Below, in pieces: positions 1 through 9,740 of a stretch of DNA of 64,000 nt; the first letter of the stretch is position 1, and every line of letters begins with the position of its first letter. The position numbers and the translations under genes were made by a program. The DNA is from Paulinella micropora (Eukaryota; Cercozoa; Imbricatea; Euglyphida; Paulinellidae). The stretch covers positions 140,640-204,639 of the forward strand of contig WBZZ01002414.1 of the NCBI GenBank assembly GCA_019918135.1, in the 5' to 3' direction. The notes beneath the pieces are model-generated. The model made no database searches. It had not been told where the DNA came from and saw nothing but the letters and a program-made list of their open reading frames with translations.

Positions 1-1135
1 CCTTGCAATTTCCTGTGAGTTTATCCCCATTACCTTCTGTTATGTCTACTCTCCCCCCCTCATGTCTCCATGCCCCCAAATATGTCTTTTTCCGACCGAA
101 GCCCCTTGTCTTCTGTGTCTGTTTTCATGCACCCCCAACCCAAGTCAGCATGAGACATTCGCTTTCCAACCCCAAAACCCATAAAAACACTTCATAAAAG
201 GACAAGCAATCATGACTCAAACGTGAATGTTGTATGCCCGAATTGTTCCCCATAAATTTTCCCTTGTCTCGTAAACAAAATTGCCACAGACCCGAAAAGT
301 CCGAAAGCTACAGCAACCCGTGTCTCATCATTAAAACAAGCTGAAAATACCCCCCTCTTTTAATAAAACCATTCCTCTTACATCCCTGCACATGATGCCC
401 CTGTATGTCTGTTTACCTAATCAAAACTTTGAACATCCACACCCCATGAAACCCCAAATTCCCCGAGCTTGAGCTGTGAGCTGTCAATCCCCAAAACCCC
501 TATTTCACAGCAACCCAGGCCCCGCTAAAAAACAACTCATGAGTAGCCCCCCAGCTCGAGAAAATCATGGCCGGGAGCCTACCTGTCTGCATACACCTGC
601 ACCCAAAACGTCTCAAGAAAAAGCATATATGCTCAGGAAGCGAATCAGTAGTTGAACTTGAAATTTTTCTCTCTATGCTTGAAGTTCCCTTGACACCGTG
701 ACAGCTTTTGCTCTGAAAATTTCCGAGAAACAGAGGAAAATTTCCGGCATACCCAGTCACGGTTGATTTTATTAGCGACTCCAGATTCAAGTGTTACAAT
801 AGTCGTATGATATTTAATAACAGATAACTGTCCTAACGATACGAAGACTGAGGAATACATAAAGTAGGGAGAGGCTCCGCACTACTGTGGAGCCTCCAGA
901 CTAAGGATAACCGACAGACAGGAACGGTACTGTCGGAAGTATTGCCACCAAATTATATACTGGGTGGGCCGGCATAATTGAAAATATAATGATATTGCAT
1001 ATAGGAGTCATCAGTGAAAAAAGTTTTAAGTATTAATATTAATACAATATGAAGAAAATCATTCAAACTATAATAAAATAAAATAACAAGTTGTTGTTAT
1101 ATTATTAATAATAAGAATGAAAAAAGTTATAAGTA
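1..1135. other. non-coding / no supportable gene
   Basis: No reading frame here has recognisable protein features. The left 500 bases are C/T-rich and low in complexity; 960-1135 is AT-rich. I see no RNA gene. Confidence 0.5.
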
Positions 1136-1140
1136 TTAAA

Positions 1141-1285
1141 CGTGACCCAGCACGGCCACGGACGACGGAGACCACGACGACAGATGTCGCAGCAGTTCCT
1201 CTGGCAGTGCGTTCAAATGCGCCACGAACGCGCCGGCATGCCCCAGCTTTTGTTTTTTCTTCACGGGAGCGCTGATCATGGCTAG
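1141..1285 (-). pseudogene. partial duplicate of the F-box gene 5' end
   Basis: About 140 bases are nearly identical to the 5' coding end of the F-box gene at 2143-2285, in the same orientation. The copy keeps the N-terminal KKKQKLGHAGAF segment and the F-box helix LPEELLRHLSSW, then loses homology after the VAVLG residues, so it encodes only about 45 residues of the domain. The few differences near the start codon show it is a separate copy. It is followed on its downstream side by AT-rich DNA and preceded by a long A/G-rich run. It is most likely a broken segmental duplication, not a functional gene. Confidence 0.75.
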
Positions 1286-1289
1286 TGCT

Positions 1290-1455
1290 ACCAAAAAAAA
1301 AGCCAGCACACGAGAAAAAAAAAACAACACCAAAGTGGATAAATAGTACGGCGTGGAGGAGAAGATGTCAAAAAAAAAGAAAAGAAAGGGGAGGGGAACG
1401 AAAAAGAAAAAAAGGGGGAAAAAACGAAAAAGAAAAGAAAAAAGAACAGCAAAAA
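1290..1455. repeat. A/G-rich low-complexity tract
   Basis: Polypurine sequence made of short AAAAG/GAAAA units. It creates spurious Lys-rich or Phe-rich reading frames on the two strands. Confidence 0.7.
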
Positions 1456-1521
1456 TCGGGATTTTAATCATGATCCGTCTAGATTTGTCTGTCGACGCTG
1501 GCTCACCAAAAAAAAAATTAT

Positions 1522-2280
1522 CTATTGCAACTCTTTGCAGTAGAGACAGAATCGCTCGCCATTCTGATAGACCCAGTGAGATCTCGCAGGCCCCGCCACA
1601 CCTTTCTCGAGCAAGTCCGTCCAGGTAAAAAGTCCGCCGTCGTAGTCGGCATTCTTCATGTAGACATCTCCTAGCAAGTTGAGCATCTGCAGCGAGACCA
1701 CTTGCTTCAGTACGGCATCGATCTCAGCGCGGCTCTGCACGAAGGATGTTGGGCTGTCGAGGACTTGTGACATAGAATCATTGTCTTGACCACATTGCCC
1801 GCACAGATCGTCGACGCCGTTGATCCACAGCCTGAACCCAATCTCGGTTGTTTTAGCCGAGAGGCTGCGGTGGAAGTAAAGTTCTAGAGTTGTCACGATA
1901 GGTCCCGCACAGTCGTAGCGTTGGCCGGTGTTAAGGAGGTTCAGGCAGCCACCTAGAGCATAATCAACCCCGCCTTCGTAATAAAAGTTCCCGGTAACGC
2001 CGCTGAGGCGAAATTTGGTGTAACCTCCCTTGAGAGCCAGCGTTTCGACCGCGTCGCCCACGGCCCCGCGCACGCTGGCAAGGCGGTCTTCCTGAGCTTC
2101 GGTCGCTAACGGAAGAAGATGTAGGCGGAGGCTGCGACAGGTCGTGCCCAGCACGGCCACGGACGACGGAGACCACGACGACAGATGTCGCAGCAGTTCC
2201 TCTGGCAGTGCGTTCAAATGCGCCACGAACGCGCCGGCATGCCCCAGCTTTTGTTTTTTCTTCATGGGAGCGGTTCGCAT
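1522..2280 (-). CDS. F-box domain protein
   Basis: 252 aa, intronless. After a short basic N-terminus the protein has a typical F-box at about residues 27-55, with LNALPEELL, then HLSSWSPSSVAVLG and TCRSLR. In known F-box proteins this helix binds SKP1 and recruits the rest of the protein to an SCF ubiquitin ligase. The C-terminal 190 residues are not a recognisable LRR, WD40 or kelch domain. They contain a CGQCG pair and a terminal YCK, which may bind a metal or substrate. Two nearby Met codons (residues 1 and 6) could serve as start. The first 140 bases were duplicated downstream at 1141-1285. The substrate is unknown. Confidence 0.75.
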   Translation of the reverse strand: MRTAPMKKKQKLGHAGAFVAHLNALPEELLRHLSSWSPSSVAVLGTTCRSLRLHLLPLATEAQEDRLASVRGAVGDAVETLALKGGYTKFRLSGVTGNFYYEGGVDYALGGCLNLLNTGQRYDCAGPIVTTLELYFHRSLSAKTTEIGFRLWINGVDDLCGQCGQDNDSMSQVLDSPTSFVQSRAEIDAVLKQVVSLQMLNLLGDVYMKNADYDGGLFTWTDLLEKGVAGPARSHWVYQNGERFCLYCKELQ

Positions 2281-2400
2281 GGCTAGTACTAGCTAGTGTT
2301 CAAAAAACCGGAACAACAAAAACGAACAACAAAAGAAAAGCAGGATACAGTGGTGGAAGATATCACAAAGGTCAGGTTGGACAAAAAGGAGGGGGGCAAG

Positions 2401-2810
2401 GGGTTCACACACGACTGTACACACGACTGTACACATATGACTGTACATGACTGTATATGACTGTACACAAAACACACGACCGTACACAAAACACACGACT
2501 GTACACACAAACACACGACTGTACACACGACTGTACACACAAACACACGAATGTACACACAAACACACACAAACACGCGAATGTACACACAAACACACGA
2601 ATGTACACACAAACACACACAAACACGCGACTGTACACACAAACACACGAATGTACACACAAACACACACAAACACGCGACTGTACACACAAACACGCGA
2701 CTGTACACACAAACACGCACAAACACGCACAAACACACACAAACACACACACACAAACACACACAAACACACACACACACACACACAAACACACGCAGAA
2801 CGACACAGAA
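2401..2810. repeat. CA-rich minisatellite
   Basis: Tandem array of short units mixing ACACACAAACAC and CGACTGTACACAC or CGAATGTACACAC. It produces long Thr/His and Val/Cys reading frames in several frames, which are repeat artefacts. Confidence 0.9.
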
Positions 2811-2975
2811 CACGAATGTCTAAGGAATGATCCTGGACATGCACAGAAACAACATTTCTCAAGAACAGACACTCGACTATGCGCAGCACACACGCACCCA
2901 AATAGTCGCTTTCAGTTTTTGCTGTGAAACAAAAAAACCACGCATTATGTCGGCCCCCCCTCGACAGCCCATGGG

Positions 2976-3053
2976 GTTTTTCGCAATGTTGCCAACATTG
3001 TGTTTTTCGCAATGCTGCCAACATTGTGTTTTTCGCAATGCTGCCAACATTGT
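2976..3053. repeat. three 26-bp direct repeats with internal dyad
   Basis: Three tandem 26-bp units begin at 2976, 3002 and 3028. The first contains CAATGTTGCCAACATTG, a near-perfect palindrome; the other two carry one base change in the left arm. No function is evident. Confidence 0.85.
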
Positions 3054-3237
3054 GCATCTAAAATGCGCAAGGCGGCCCCCCTCCCTCTCCTTCCTTCCCA
3101 CACACCTTCTCCATTTTTGCTCTGACCTTTTTATATTTTCTGTCTATTTATGCCCTGTGATCTTTGGTAAGATTATAGAAAATTTGGCCATTGTTTACGT
3201 GTGCATGAAAAGTTTTCGTTGGACGTGAAACCGTGGT

Positions 3238-3620
3238 TGTTGTGATGAATCTGCGAATGCGTGTGTGAGATTTTGCGAAAGTGTGTCAGATTCTTTATGT
3301 CTATGTATATGTGAGTTTGCGAATGTGTGTATGTGTGTGTAAAGCCGTGTTTTCGTGTGTGTGTAAAGTAGTGTTTGTTTGTGTGTACATTTGGGATTTG
3401 CTAACGTGTGTGTGTGCGTGTGTGAGTTGGCGAAAATGTGTGTGTGTGTGAGTCGGCAAAAATGTGTGCGCGTGTGTGTGTGTGAAGTTTGCGAAAATGT
3501 GTGTGTGTGTGTGTGAAGTTTGCGAAAATGTGTGTGTGTGCGAGTTTGCGAAAATGCGTGTGTACCGTCTTGTGTGTATACCGTCTTGTGTGTGTGTGTA
3601 CGCTGTCGTGTTTATTGATT
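3238..3620. repeat. GT-rich repeat region
   Basis: (GT)n runs interrupted by repeated GTTTGCGAAAATG-like spacers. It forms the open upstream part of the frame that runs into the gene starting at 3893, but has no protein-like composition. Confidence 0.8.
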
Positions 3621-3892
3621 TTAAAATGCAATCGGTTTTGTTCAGCCGCGGAGAGAATGATATTGGAAATTACACGGTTGTCTTTTTTTTGCGTTTGCTT
3701 TCGGGAACGGTTCACACATCAAGAGGCCTAAGTAAAAAAGAAAAATATATACACACACAAAATTCTGATAATTCTCTTTTCTTTCTCTTTTTTTTAGTGG
3801 TTCCGCGCCCACTTTCCCCCTCCTCCTCTCCCCTCCGAGTCCGATCTTTTTTTTCCTTCTTCTTTTTTGCGCTTCGCATTCATCTCACACCT

Positions 3893-4852
3893 ATGCCCAA
3901 ACGTTCCAACACTCGCCAACGCGCCCACGTCAAACCTCCATGCAAACGCTATCACCCAAACTCCACCCCTGTCGTGTGGAAGCCCAGAGAGTTTCCGTGC
4001 GGGGCGTTTTGGTTCCTGTTCGTAATCGAGTTTGCGTTGATTGCCCCCTTTCTCTCCCTCGAGGACTTCCAACGCCTGTTCAATGCCTTTGCCGGCACTG
4101 GCTTTTTTGCCAGGAAACCACACTCGATCGGTGCTCAGTTGTGGAGTTCTTACCTGCTGTGCTCAAACACGAAAATGCCACTAGTTTATTTCGTGGAAGG
4201 ACACACCTGGAAAACCATAGTCCGGGACACTTTAGCGTACATGATCAGAGAGGCAGGCACACTGCCTACTGACTGGCCTTGTGCCCGCTGCCTTAGACGC
4301 AGGGCCGTGACACAAAGCATACCCATGTACCATTATTGCCAAGTGTGTCTGTGGAACGAAAGATCGCATCTAGTAGCAGACCTAGAGGCCTTAAGGGCCA
4401 GCTTTGTACTTAATATCCTCCAAGTAGACCTAGAGCTATTACATGTAATTCGAAACTGGTGGGACTCCAGTTACCCTAACTGTCTCCACGTGATGCAGAC
4501 ATTCCACTTTTCTCCCGCGTACGAAGGGAAGGGTTGGAAACGTATACTGCTCATGCCCATTGAACAAGGGTGGCTAGTGTGGGGTCTCTTGCAAACCCGT
4601 CTCGCTAGTCGAGTCAGGCGCTACCAACACACGATTTCAGATGAAGGCTACCAAATGAACGAAATACGTACCCAGTTGTTGCATGAAAACCGCAAACGAA
4701 CGGAAGCCTTCCTCAACCGGGCTAGAGAAGTTAGCGTAGTACGGGGTGAAGAGGAGATGGTACCGTGTTGCCTGCAGCTAGAGCATATGTTGCAAACAGG
4801 GTTCCTGGTAGGCCCTGACATCTACAGCGCGGTCCCACGCGCCTCCGCTTAG
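3893..4852 (+). CDS. unknown 319-aa protein with paired CxxC motifs
   Basis: The frame is open far upstream through GT repeats, but the ATG at 3893 (MPKRSNTRQ) is where protein-like sequence begins, after a T-rich leader. The protein is intronless. A hydrophobic, F-box-like stretch (FLFVIEFALIAPFLSLEDF) lies at about residues 42-60. A pair of Cys motifs, CARC and CQVC about 20 residues apart, sits near residues 130-155 and could bind zinc. The C-terminal third is charged and helical. A polyadenylation-like ATTAAA lies about 80 bases after the stop. I do not recognise the family; a divergent F-box protein is one possibility, given the F-box gene nearby. Confidence 0.6.
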   Translation: MPKRSNTRQRAHVKPPCKRYHPNSTPVVWKPREFPCGAFWFLFVIEFALIAPFLSLEDFQRLFNAFAGTGFFARKPHSIGAQLWSSYLLCSNTKMPLVYFVEGHTWKTIVRDTLAYMIREAGTLPTDWPCARCLRRRAVTQSIPMYHYCQVCLWNERSHLVADLEALRASFVLNILQVDLELLHVIRNWWDSSYPNCLHVMQTFHFSPAYEGKGWKRILLMPIEQGWLVWGLLQTRLASRVRRYQHTISDEGYQMNEIRTQLLHENRKRTEAFLNRAREVSVVRGEEEMVPCCLQLEHMLQTGFLVGPDIYSAVPRASA

Positions 4853-5197
4853 CTCGAAGTCGAAAGGCGCGGGTACAGTTCAGGGACTTTTTTTTTAGGC
4901 GGAGAACACTCTGCCAAATGTTCAAAAACCTTTATTAAACTAGTTTTTTTTTTCAGCAAAATAGATAGGACGCGAGTTCAAGGAAGCGACCTTTTTCTTT
5001 CTCTCTCTGTCTCTCTTGTTTCGTTTTCGTTTTCGTGTGTGTGACAGCACAAGGAGAGATTGGTTTTTTAAAAACAACAAGTTTTTAGCCATTCATTCTT
5101 TTCTTTAGCGGCTGCACTTTTTTTTTTGGTTTGGTTGTTGTTGTTGTTTCTCCTAGGTTAAATATCTACCAAAAAAAAATGTCGCAACCGCACGACG
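4853..5197. other. intergenic, T-rich
   Basis: Homopolymer T runs and CTTT/CTCT tracts between two genes in the same direction; probably the 3' UTR of one and the promoter/leader of the next. An ATG at 5179 opens a 12-codon reading frame that overlaps the kelch start in another frame. Confidence 0.5.
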
Positions 5198-6145
5198 ATG
5201 CCGCTGCCGTCCCCTGACCTGCCTGTGCACGACGAGGCCTCCTCGAAACACGCGGTAGTGTACGTGTTCGGCGGCTTTGGGGCATCACGTTCGGCCGAAA
5301 CCTTGACCGCCGAAGGCCGGAAGGCTACTGTCAGGAGCCCGCCGACGGCCAGCAGTGGGCATTTGGGTCTAGTGCTGCAGGGCAAGCTGTATGTTGTTGG
5401 CGGGCGCAGGAGCGACGACGACGGTCAGATGCTCCGCGCCGTGGAGTGCTACGACCCCCTCGAAAACCGCTGGGAGGCCAAGGCCAGCCTGCCGTCCGAT
5501 TACGAGGACCTCACGGGCGCGGTCCTGCACGACCGTCTGTACGTCGTGCTGTCCGACCGAGATATGCACAACTCGCTGCTGGTGTACGACGAACAGACTG
5601 ACGCCTGGCTAACGCGCTGCGCTCCCCCAACCAAACGCCACCAGGCCCGGCTCGCGGCTTTGGGCAACTCTTTGTACCTGATCGGGGGCCACAACTACGA
5701 CTGGAGCCTGCGCAAGGTCGAGAAGTACGACCCAGTGCGCAACGAGTGGCGGTCAGCGGGCAGGCTGCGTCGGGCTCGTCACGACTTCTCGGCTCAGGTC
5801 TTCCGGGGCCAGCTGTATGTCATCGGAGGCACCAACTTTGACCCAGACACCGAGATGGAGCTAGAGAAGGTAGAGCGCTACGACCCCAAGATGCAGAAGT
5901 GGTGCTTCGTCGGTGATCTCAAGACGCCGCGTTCGGGCGCTTCGGCCTTCGTACTCAACAACAGCCTGTACGTGGCGGGCGGTACCTGCGACCTGGGTGA
6001 CAATGCGCTCGCTTCCGTCGAACGCTTTGACGAGGCCTTCGGGGAATGGTCACTAGAAAGTAAGCCTATGCTCGAGCAGCGCCTGGAGGCGTGCTGCGCA
6101 GTCTTGGCACTTGAGCGTCCTGCCAAGCGCCAGCGTCTTGAGTGA
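5198..6145 (+). CDS. kelch-repeat protein
   Basis: 315 aa, intronless and GC-rich. At least five kelch blades are visible, each with the GG pair, a following Tyr-rich strand and a downstream W: YVFGGFG, LYVVGGRR, LYLIGGHNYD, LYVIGGTNFD and LYVAGGTCD, with partners such as YDPLENRW, YDPVRNEW and YDPKMQKW. Kelch blades fold into a beta-propeller used for protein binding, often as substrate receptors of cullin ligases, but there is no BTB or F-box on this polypeptide. The start is the second ATG of the transcript region: an upstream ATG at 5179 begins a 12-codon frame that overlaps it, so translation may depend on leaky scanning. The C-terminus is short and basic. Confidence 0.88.
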   Translation: MPLPSPDLPVHDEASSKHAVVYVFGGFGASRSAETLTAEGRKATVRSPPTASSGHLGLVLQGKLYVVGGRRSDDDGQMLRAVECYDPLENRWEAKASLPSDYEDLTGAVLHDRLYVVLSDRDMHNSLLVYDEQTDAWLTRCAPPTKRHQARLAALGNSLYLIGGHNYDWSLRKVEKYDPVRNEWRSAGRLRRARHDFSAQVFRGQLYVIGGTNFDPDTEMELEKVERYDPKMQKWCFVGDLKTPRSGASAFVLNNSLYVAGGTCDLGDNALASVERFDEAFGEWSLESKPMLEQRLEACCAVLALERPAKRQRLE

Positions 6146-6347
6146 AAATTGTTGTAAAATTAAAAGCAAGCGCCACTGTAAAAAAAAGAAATTAAAATTC
6201 TGATTGTTTTTCGGCCTTTTTGTTTGTTTTTAAATTTTAATGCTACCGGCGCAAGGGGATTTTCTTTTTTTTGTTTCGGCCGCTTTCACTCTGTCTTCCG
6301 AACGTGGTCTGTCGCGCTCCACAGGAAGTCAAAGGTCAGCCAATGCC

Positions 6348-6413
6348 CTGCCGTGGGCTCGTGCACGAGCTTGTAGAACGCTGCCGTGGGCTCGTGCACG
6401 AGCTTGTAGAACG
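6348..6413. repeat. 33-bp tandem duplication with palindrome
   Basis: Two perfect 33-bp units (6348-6380 and 6381-6413), each holding the 14-bp palindrome GCTCGTGCACGAGC. It lies just downstream of the stop of the minus-strand gene at 6423. Confidence 0.9.
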
Positions 6414-6422
6414 CGGCCCTGT

Positions 6423-7478
6423 CTAGCGAACCCATTCCAAAGACCGACAGCTCGTAGCCGGCCCGGGGTCAGCCAGTCGTAGACCAGCAGCGCTCAGCGA
6501 CGAGTTCACGCTCCGCGATACGGTCGCGGACGGTGACGCGGACCCCGACATTGACGCGGACCGAGTCACCGTCGAGGTCGGCGTCGCGGACGGCACCCAC
6601 ACGGCGCACTCGGCACTTGTGCGCTGGCTCAGGCACGCGTCGTACGTCGTGCTCAGCAGCTCCGCGGGCGCGCCGTCTAGCAACTGCCGAGCGTCGCGCA
6701 AGCTAATCAGCCGCCAACTCGACAGGTCGGCCCGCAGCGCGGACTGCGCGAACACCGCGGTCGCCTCCCACACGCCCGTCACGTTCCAGCGCTCCAGGCC
6801 CCAGATGGTTGTTACGTTTGTGCCGTTGAACAGGTACGAGATGTCCCGCACGCGCGACAGGTCCCAGCCGCTGACGTTCGAGAACACGAGCTTCGGCGAG
6901 TTCGCGAACGCGCCGCGCAGCACTAGCGCGGCGCGCGTGTCCAGCCCCGACACGTCAAAGGAGGCGTCCCCGAGCCAGGCGAAGCTGTACTCGAAGCTCG
7001 TCACGTACGACGTGTCAAGGGCCGACAGCGGAGGCAACGACTGCAGCTGCGTCTCGCCGTAGAAGTGGTAGCCGCTGCTAGTGTCCAGCCGCAGCCCGCC
7101 CCACTGCGAGATTGCGAGCAGCGCGACCTCCTCGTCCGCCTGCTGCGCGCGCCACGCCGGCGTCATGGCCCAGCCCGGCACCACGCCTTCCACCGCTATT
7201 GTAAACACGCCCGCGCTGGCAAACACGTGCGTGCACGGGCTGCTGGTTGTACAAGCTTGTGGCGGCGCGCCGTCGCCCCAGTCTACCAGCCATTGCTCGT
7301 CTTGCGCCAATTGCCGGCGGCGTGCGACAACCGCTGTCGAGCCCGCGGCCGGCAGCGTCCACACCGCGCCGGCGGCGCCGACGGACAGCTCGAGCAACAG
7401 GTCCGTCGGTTCCGGCGCGCGCCAGGCGCAATCCGCCAAGGACACCACCGTCAACGCCAGCGCTAAGCAAGCGTTCAT
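6423..7478 (-). CDS. secreted BspA/DUF285-like protein
   Basis: 351 aa. The N-terminus MNACLALALTVVSLADCAW is a likely signal peptide. A VDWGDG segment near residue 66 followed by THVFASAGVFTIAV resembles a PKD/bacterial surface beta-domain. Residues about 120-270 carry repeats of the DUF285/BspA leucine-rich type (SGWDLSRVRDISYLF, ERWNVTGVWEATAVF, SSWRLISLRDARQLL). The C-terminus is a Ser/Thr-rich, probably O-glycosylated stalk. Proteins of this type occur on the surface of many protists and in some giant viruses and mycoplasmas, where they are thought to act in adhesion. No C-terminal TM helix is seen, so the end may be an exon boundary or a shifted frame. Confidence 0.72.
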   Translation of the reverse strand: MNACLALALTVVSLADCAWRAPEPTDLLLELSVGAAGAVWTLPAAGSTAVVARRRQLAQDEQWLVDWGDGAPPQACTTSSPCTHVFASAGVFTIAVEGVVPGWAMTPAWRAQQADEEVALLAISQWGGLRLDTSSGYHFYGETQLQSLPPLSALDTSYVTSFEYSFAWLGDASFDVSGLDTRAALVLRGAFANSPKLVFSNVSGWDLSRVRDISYLFNGTNVTTIWGLERWNVTGVWEATAVFAQSALRADLSSWRLISLRDARQLLDGAPAELLSTTYDACLSQRTSAECAVWVPSATPTSTVTRSASMSGSASPSATVSRSVNSSLSAAGLRLADPGPATSCRSLEWVR

Positions 7479-7659
7479 CGTCGTCTAGAGAGGGACAGAA
7501 AAGGAAGGATGTGTGTCTCCTTTTTTTTGGTCGTGATGCTGACAAGTGCCGAGATTTTCCTTTTCTAGTTTAATATTTTTTTTTTAAGTTCTTCCCGTTT
7601 CAAGATACAGAACAGCAAAAAAATGTTTTGTAACTTGGGTTTTTTTTCGGGTGTGTGGG

Positions 7660-7746
7660 AAACGGAGGGGAGGGAAGCAGGAGAGAGAGGAGGGAAGCAG
7701 GAGAGAGAGGAGGGAAGAAGGAGAGAGAGGAGGGAATAAGGAGAGA
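7660..7746. repeat. purine-rich 20-bp minisatellite
   Basis: About four copies of a GAGAGAGGAGGGAAGMAG-like unit. Confidence 0.85.
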
Positions 7747-8032
7747 AAGAAATGAAGGCGAGGACAAAAAAAGTCAGCAAATTGTCATTAAATTCTTTTT
7801 TTCTTGGGTTGCCGGCACGAAAGGAGGGGGCGCCTGTTTTCAATTTTCTCTGTAATACTGGAGAGGGGGGGAGCGGAGGGGGGGGGGGGTTCCAGCAGCG
7901 GGCCAAGTGTGCGGAGTTACGTGGTCCGATTGCTACATCGCTATTGTACGTTTCCGACCCTCCCCCCCCCCTCGATATTTTTTCCATTGGAGGCACGTTG
8001 GAAGTGTCCTATTTGACCGGCTAGGTGACCTG

Positions 8033-8642
8033 TTAAATGCACGCCGGCACGTCCAGTGTGACGCACACGTCGCCCAGCGTCACTGATGACGGGCAGGAAA
8101 GGCTACCTGCAGTAAACCTGTAGTAATTGCGCAGAGCCACCAAGCGGTATGCGTTGTAGGCTTGGGGCAGGTTCAAGGTCAGGGTCTGGGTCGTGCCCCC
8201 AAGACCAGCCGCTCCACGTGCCACTCGAAGCTAGGTTAGTCCAGCTGTTGCCCAGGTCGCTGGAACCCAGGACCGCCAGCTCCGAGACCGCCTGGTAGAC
8301 CGGGCAGCCGGACCCCCCGAAAGGGCAGGTACCTAGGCTGGGAGGGGTATAAGTACCACTGGTGGTGGTTACGGCCACCGACAGGAGCGGCGCGAAGCTG
8401 CCGGCCGACTGCGTGAACGTGACGTAGGCGCCCGCATAATTGTTCCCGCCGGCTACAGTCAGTGGCGAGGAGGCCGTATTGGTGCAGGTAGAGCCGATCA
8501 GAGTGTCACCATATTGTGCAAAGAATGACGAAGGACTTTCTTTAGTTTTTTTATTTTGTAAATAGTAAAAGCAGACTCCCCAAGAAAAAAAATAGAGAGT
8601 AAGGAAAAAAAGGCCGGGCAGGGGGGAGGGGAGAGAGAGCAC
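8033..8642 (-). pseudogene. frameshifted secreted beta-rich protein
   Basis: Two overlapping minus-strand frames encode consecutive parts of one protein. The upstream frame (8103-8642) has a hydrophobic leader followed by Ser/Thr/Gly-rich beta sequence ending near SSGTWSGW. The downstream frame (8033-8224) resumes with LGGTTQTLTLNLPQAYNAY and ends DVCVTLDVPACI. A single-base shift between about 8205 and 8225 would join them. The C-terminal half (YRLVALRNYYRF) is reminiscent of discoidin/F5-8C-like carbohydrate-binding modules, but this is weak. Whether it is a real mutation, a short intron or a sequencing error cannot be told here. Confidence 0.5.
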
Positions 8643-9395
8643 GCTGGTTCTTCTTTTAAAAAAGGGGGAGGGGAGCGGAGAGGAGAGAGGTTTGTGCGGA
8701 AATTAGTCTTAAAAAGAGACGGGAAGAAGGGGGAGGGAGAGGGAGAGAAGGGAGGAGCGGAACGAGTACGAAAAGCCGTTTTCCTAATTTAGACGTTGTC
8801 TGTCCCAGCCCTCATCCACCTCCCTCTCTATCCCCCCCTTTGCATTGCAAGCTCTTGTTTTGTTTCTTTTACTTTCTTTCTCATTGGGACAAAGAGCAAG
8901 GGAGGGGCCGCCGAAGAAATTAGCGTGCGCCAAGAGAAGCCAAACCCGTTGGTAGTAGAGGTAGGGGCCACTGCACCATCAAGGAAGCGGTTGTGCACTT
9001 GAGGGGGAGGAGCCGAGCCGCGCGGGAATGTGTTGGTGCCATAGAGGGCCGTTGGGTGCCAAAACCAATAACCAAGAAAAAGAGAAAGTTAATATTGTAG
9101 ATTAAAAAAAAGACGTATCTAACAAAATTTTAAAGGGGAGAGAGGCGCAGAATGTCGGTCGCGACATTCTGCGTGAGCAACAGCAAAGTAAGCACGGGGG
9201 TTCACGGCTCAAGCGCGGACTTTTTTTATTAAAAAAAAAAACTTATCGTTGCTTTCTTGTATAGTTAGCTTTTTAATGGTCTTGGTTTAAGTCTCTGTTC
9301 TCTTTGTATTACAACAAACCTCCCCCCTCCCCCCTTCGAACCCACTGCGTCAGATTCTTCCATGGGGAGAGCGCCACCGCGTGATTCTGTTGTTT
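8643..9395. other. intergenic, low complexity
   Basis: GA-rich tracts, then AT-rich DNA. The only structure of note is the 12-bp hairpin at 9146-9173. No gene supported. Confidence 0.5.
9146..9173. other. perfect 12-bp hairpin with GTCG loop
   Basis: CGCAGAATGTCG and its exact reverse complement flank a 4-base loop. It lies about 250 bases downstream of the small TM gene on the minus strand and could be a 3'-end structure or a tiny transposon footprint. Confidence 0.7.
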
Positions 9396-9740
9396 TCAGG
9401 CCAAGGGCACAAAAGCACTTGCATCCAGGTTCAGGCGGACCTCCTGGCGCTGCGATTCCTCGATCACATCCACTAGCTGGCGCAGTTTGACGTATACCGC
9501 GCCCAGGCACACGATGACGGCCGTGAAGCCCGCACACGTCGCTTGCTTGAGCCAAAGCTGTTCCTGTTCCGGCGGCGACTGGTAGCGGACCGCACTGTTG
9601 CCGATCACCAAGATAGCGGCCACGCCCGTGATCCACATGGTAACGCACAGGGCCCAGTCCCACAAACTCTGCGAGCGCCGCTGCAGGCTGGACAGGGCTT
9701 GCCGGCAGCCGGCGGCACGATTGTTTTCGCCAATCTCCAT
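9396..9740 (-). CDS. small two-TM protein
   Basis: 114 aa from the ATG at 9740 (MEIGENNRAAG). An in-frame upstream Met extends the frame to 9926, but that extension is proline- and homopolymer-coded and unlikely to be real. Two hydrophobic segments are visible: LCVTMWITGVAAILVIG and TCAGFTAVIVCLGAVYV, followed by an amphipathic KLRQLVDVIEESQRQEVRL helix. This suggests a small membrane protein with both ends on one side. No family recognised. Confidence 0.55.
   Translation of the reverse strand: MEIGENNRAAGCRQALSSLQRRSQSLWDWALCVTMWITGVAAILVIGNSAVRYQSPPEQEQLWLKQATCAGFTAVIVCLGAVYVKLRQLVDVIEESQRQEVRLNLDASAFVPLA

Noticed and set aside
1136..1471. 111-codon minus-strand frame
   Set aside because: It joins a Phe-rich translation of the A/G tract to the duplicated F-box fragment; only the fragment is meaningful.
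2289..3057. Several overlapping open frames of 90-254 codons on both strands
   Set aside because: They are translations of the CA/GT minisatellite (Cys/Val or Thr/His repeats) and have no protein features.
3464..3892. N-terminal extension of the 319-aa gene
   Set aside because: The 143 codons before ATG 3893 are GT-repeat and T-rich leader sequence.
7065..7545. Frames on both strands opposite and alongside the DUF285-like gene
   Set aside because: High-GC shadow frames with Arg/Ala/Pro-biased composition and no recognisable domains.
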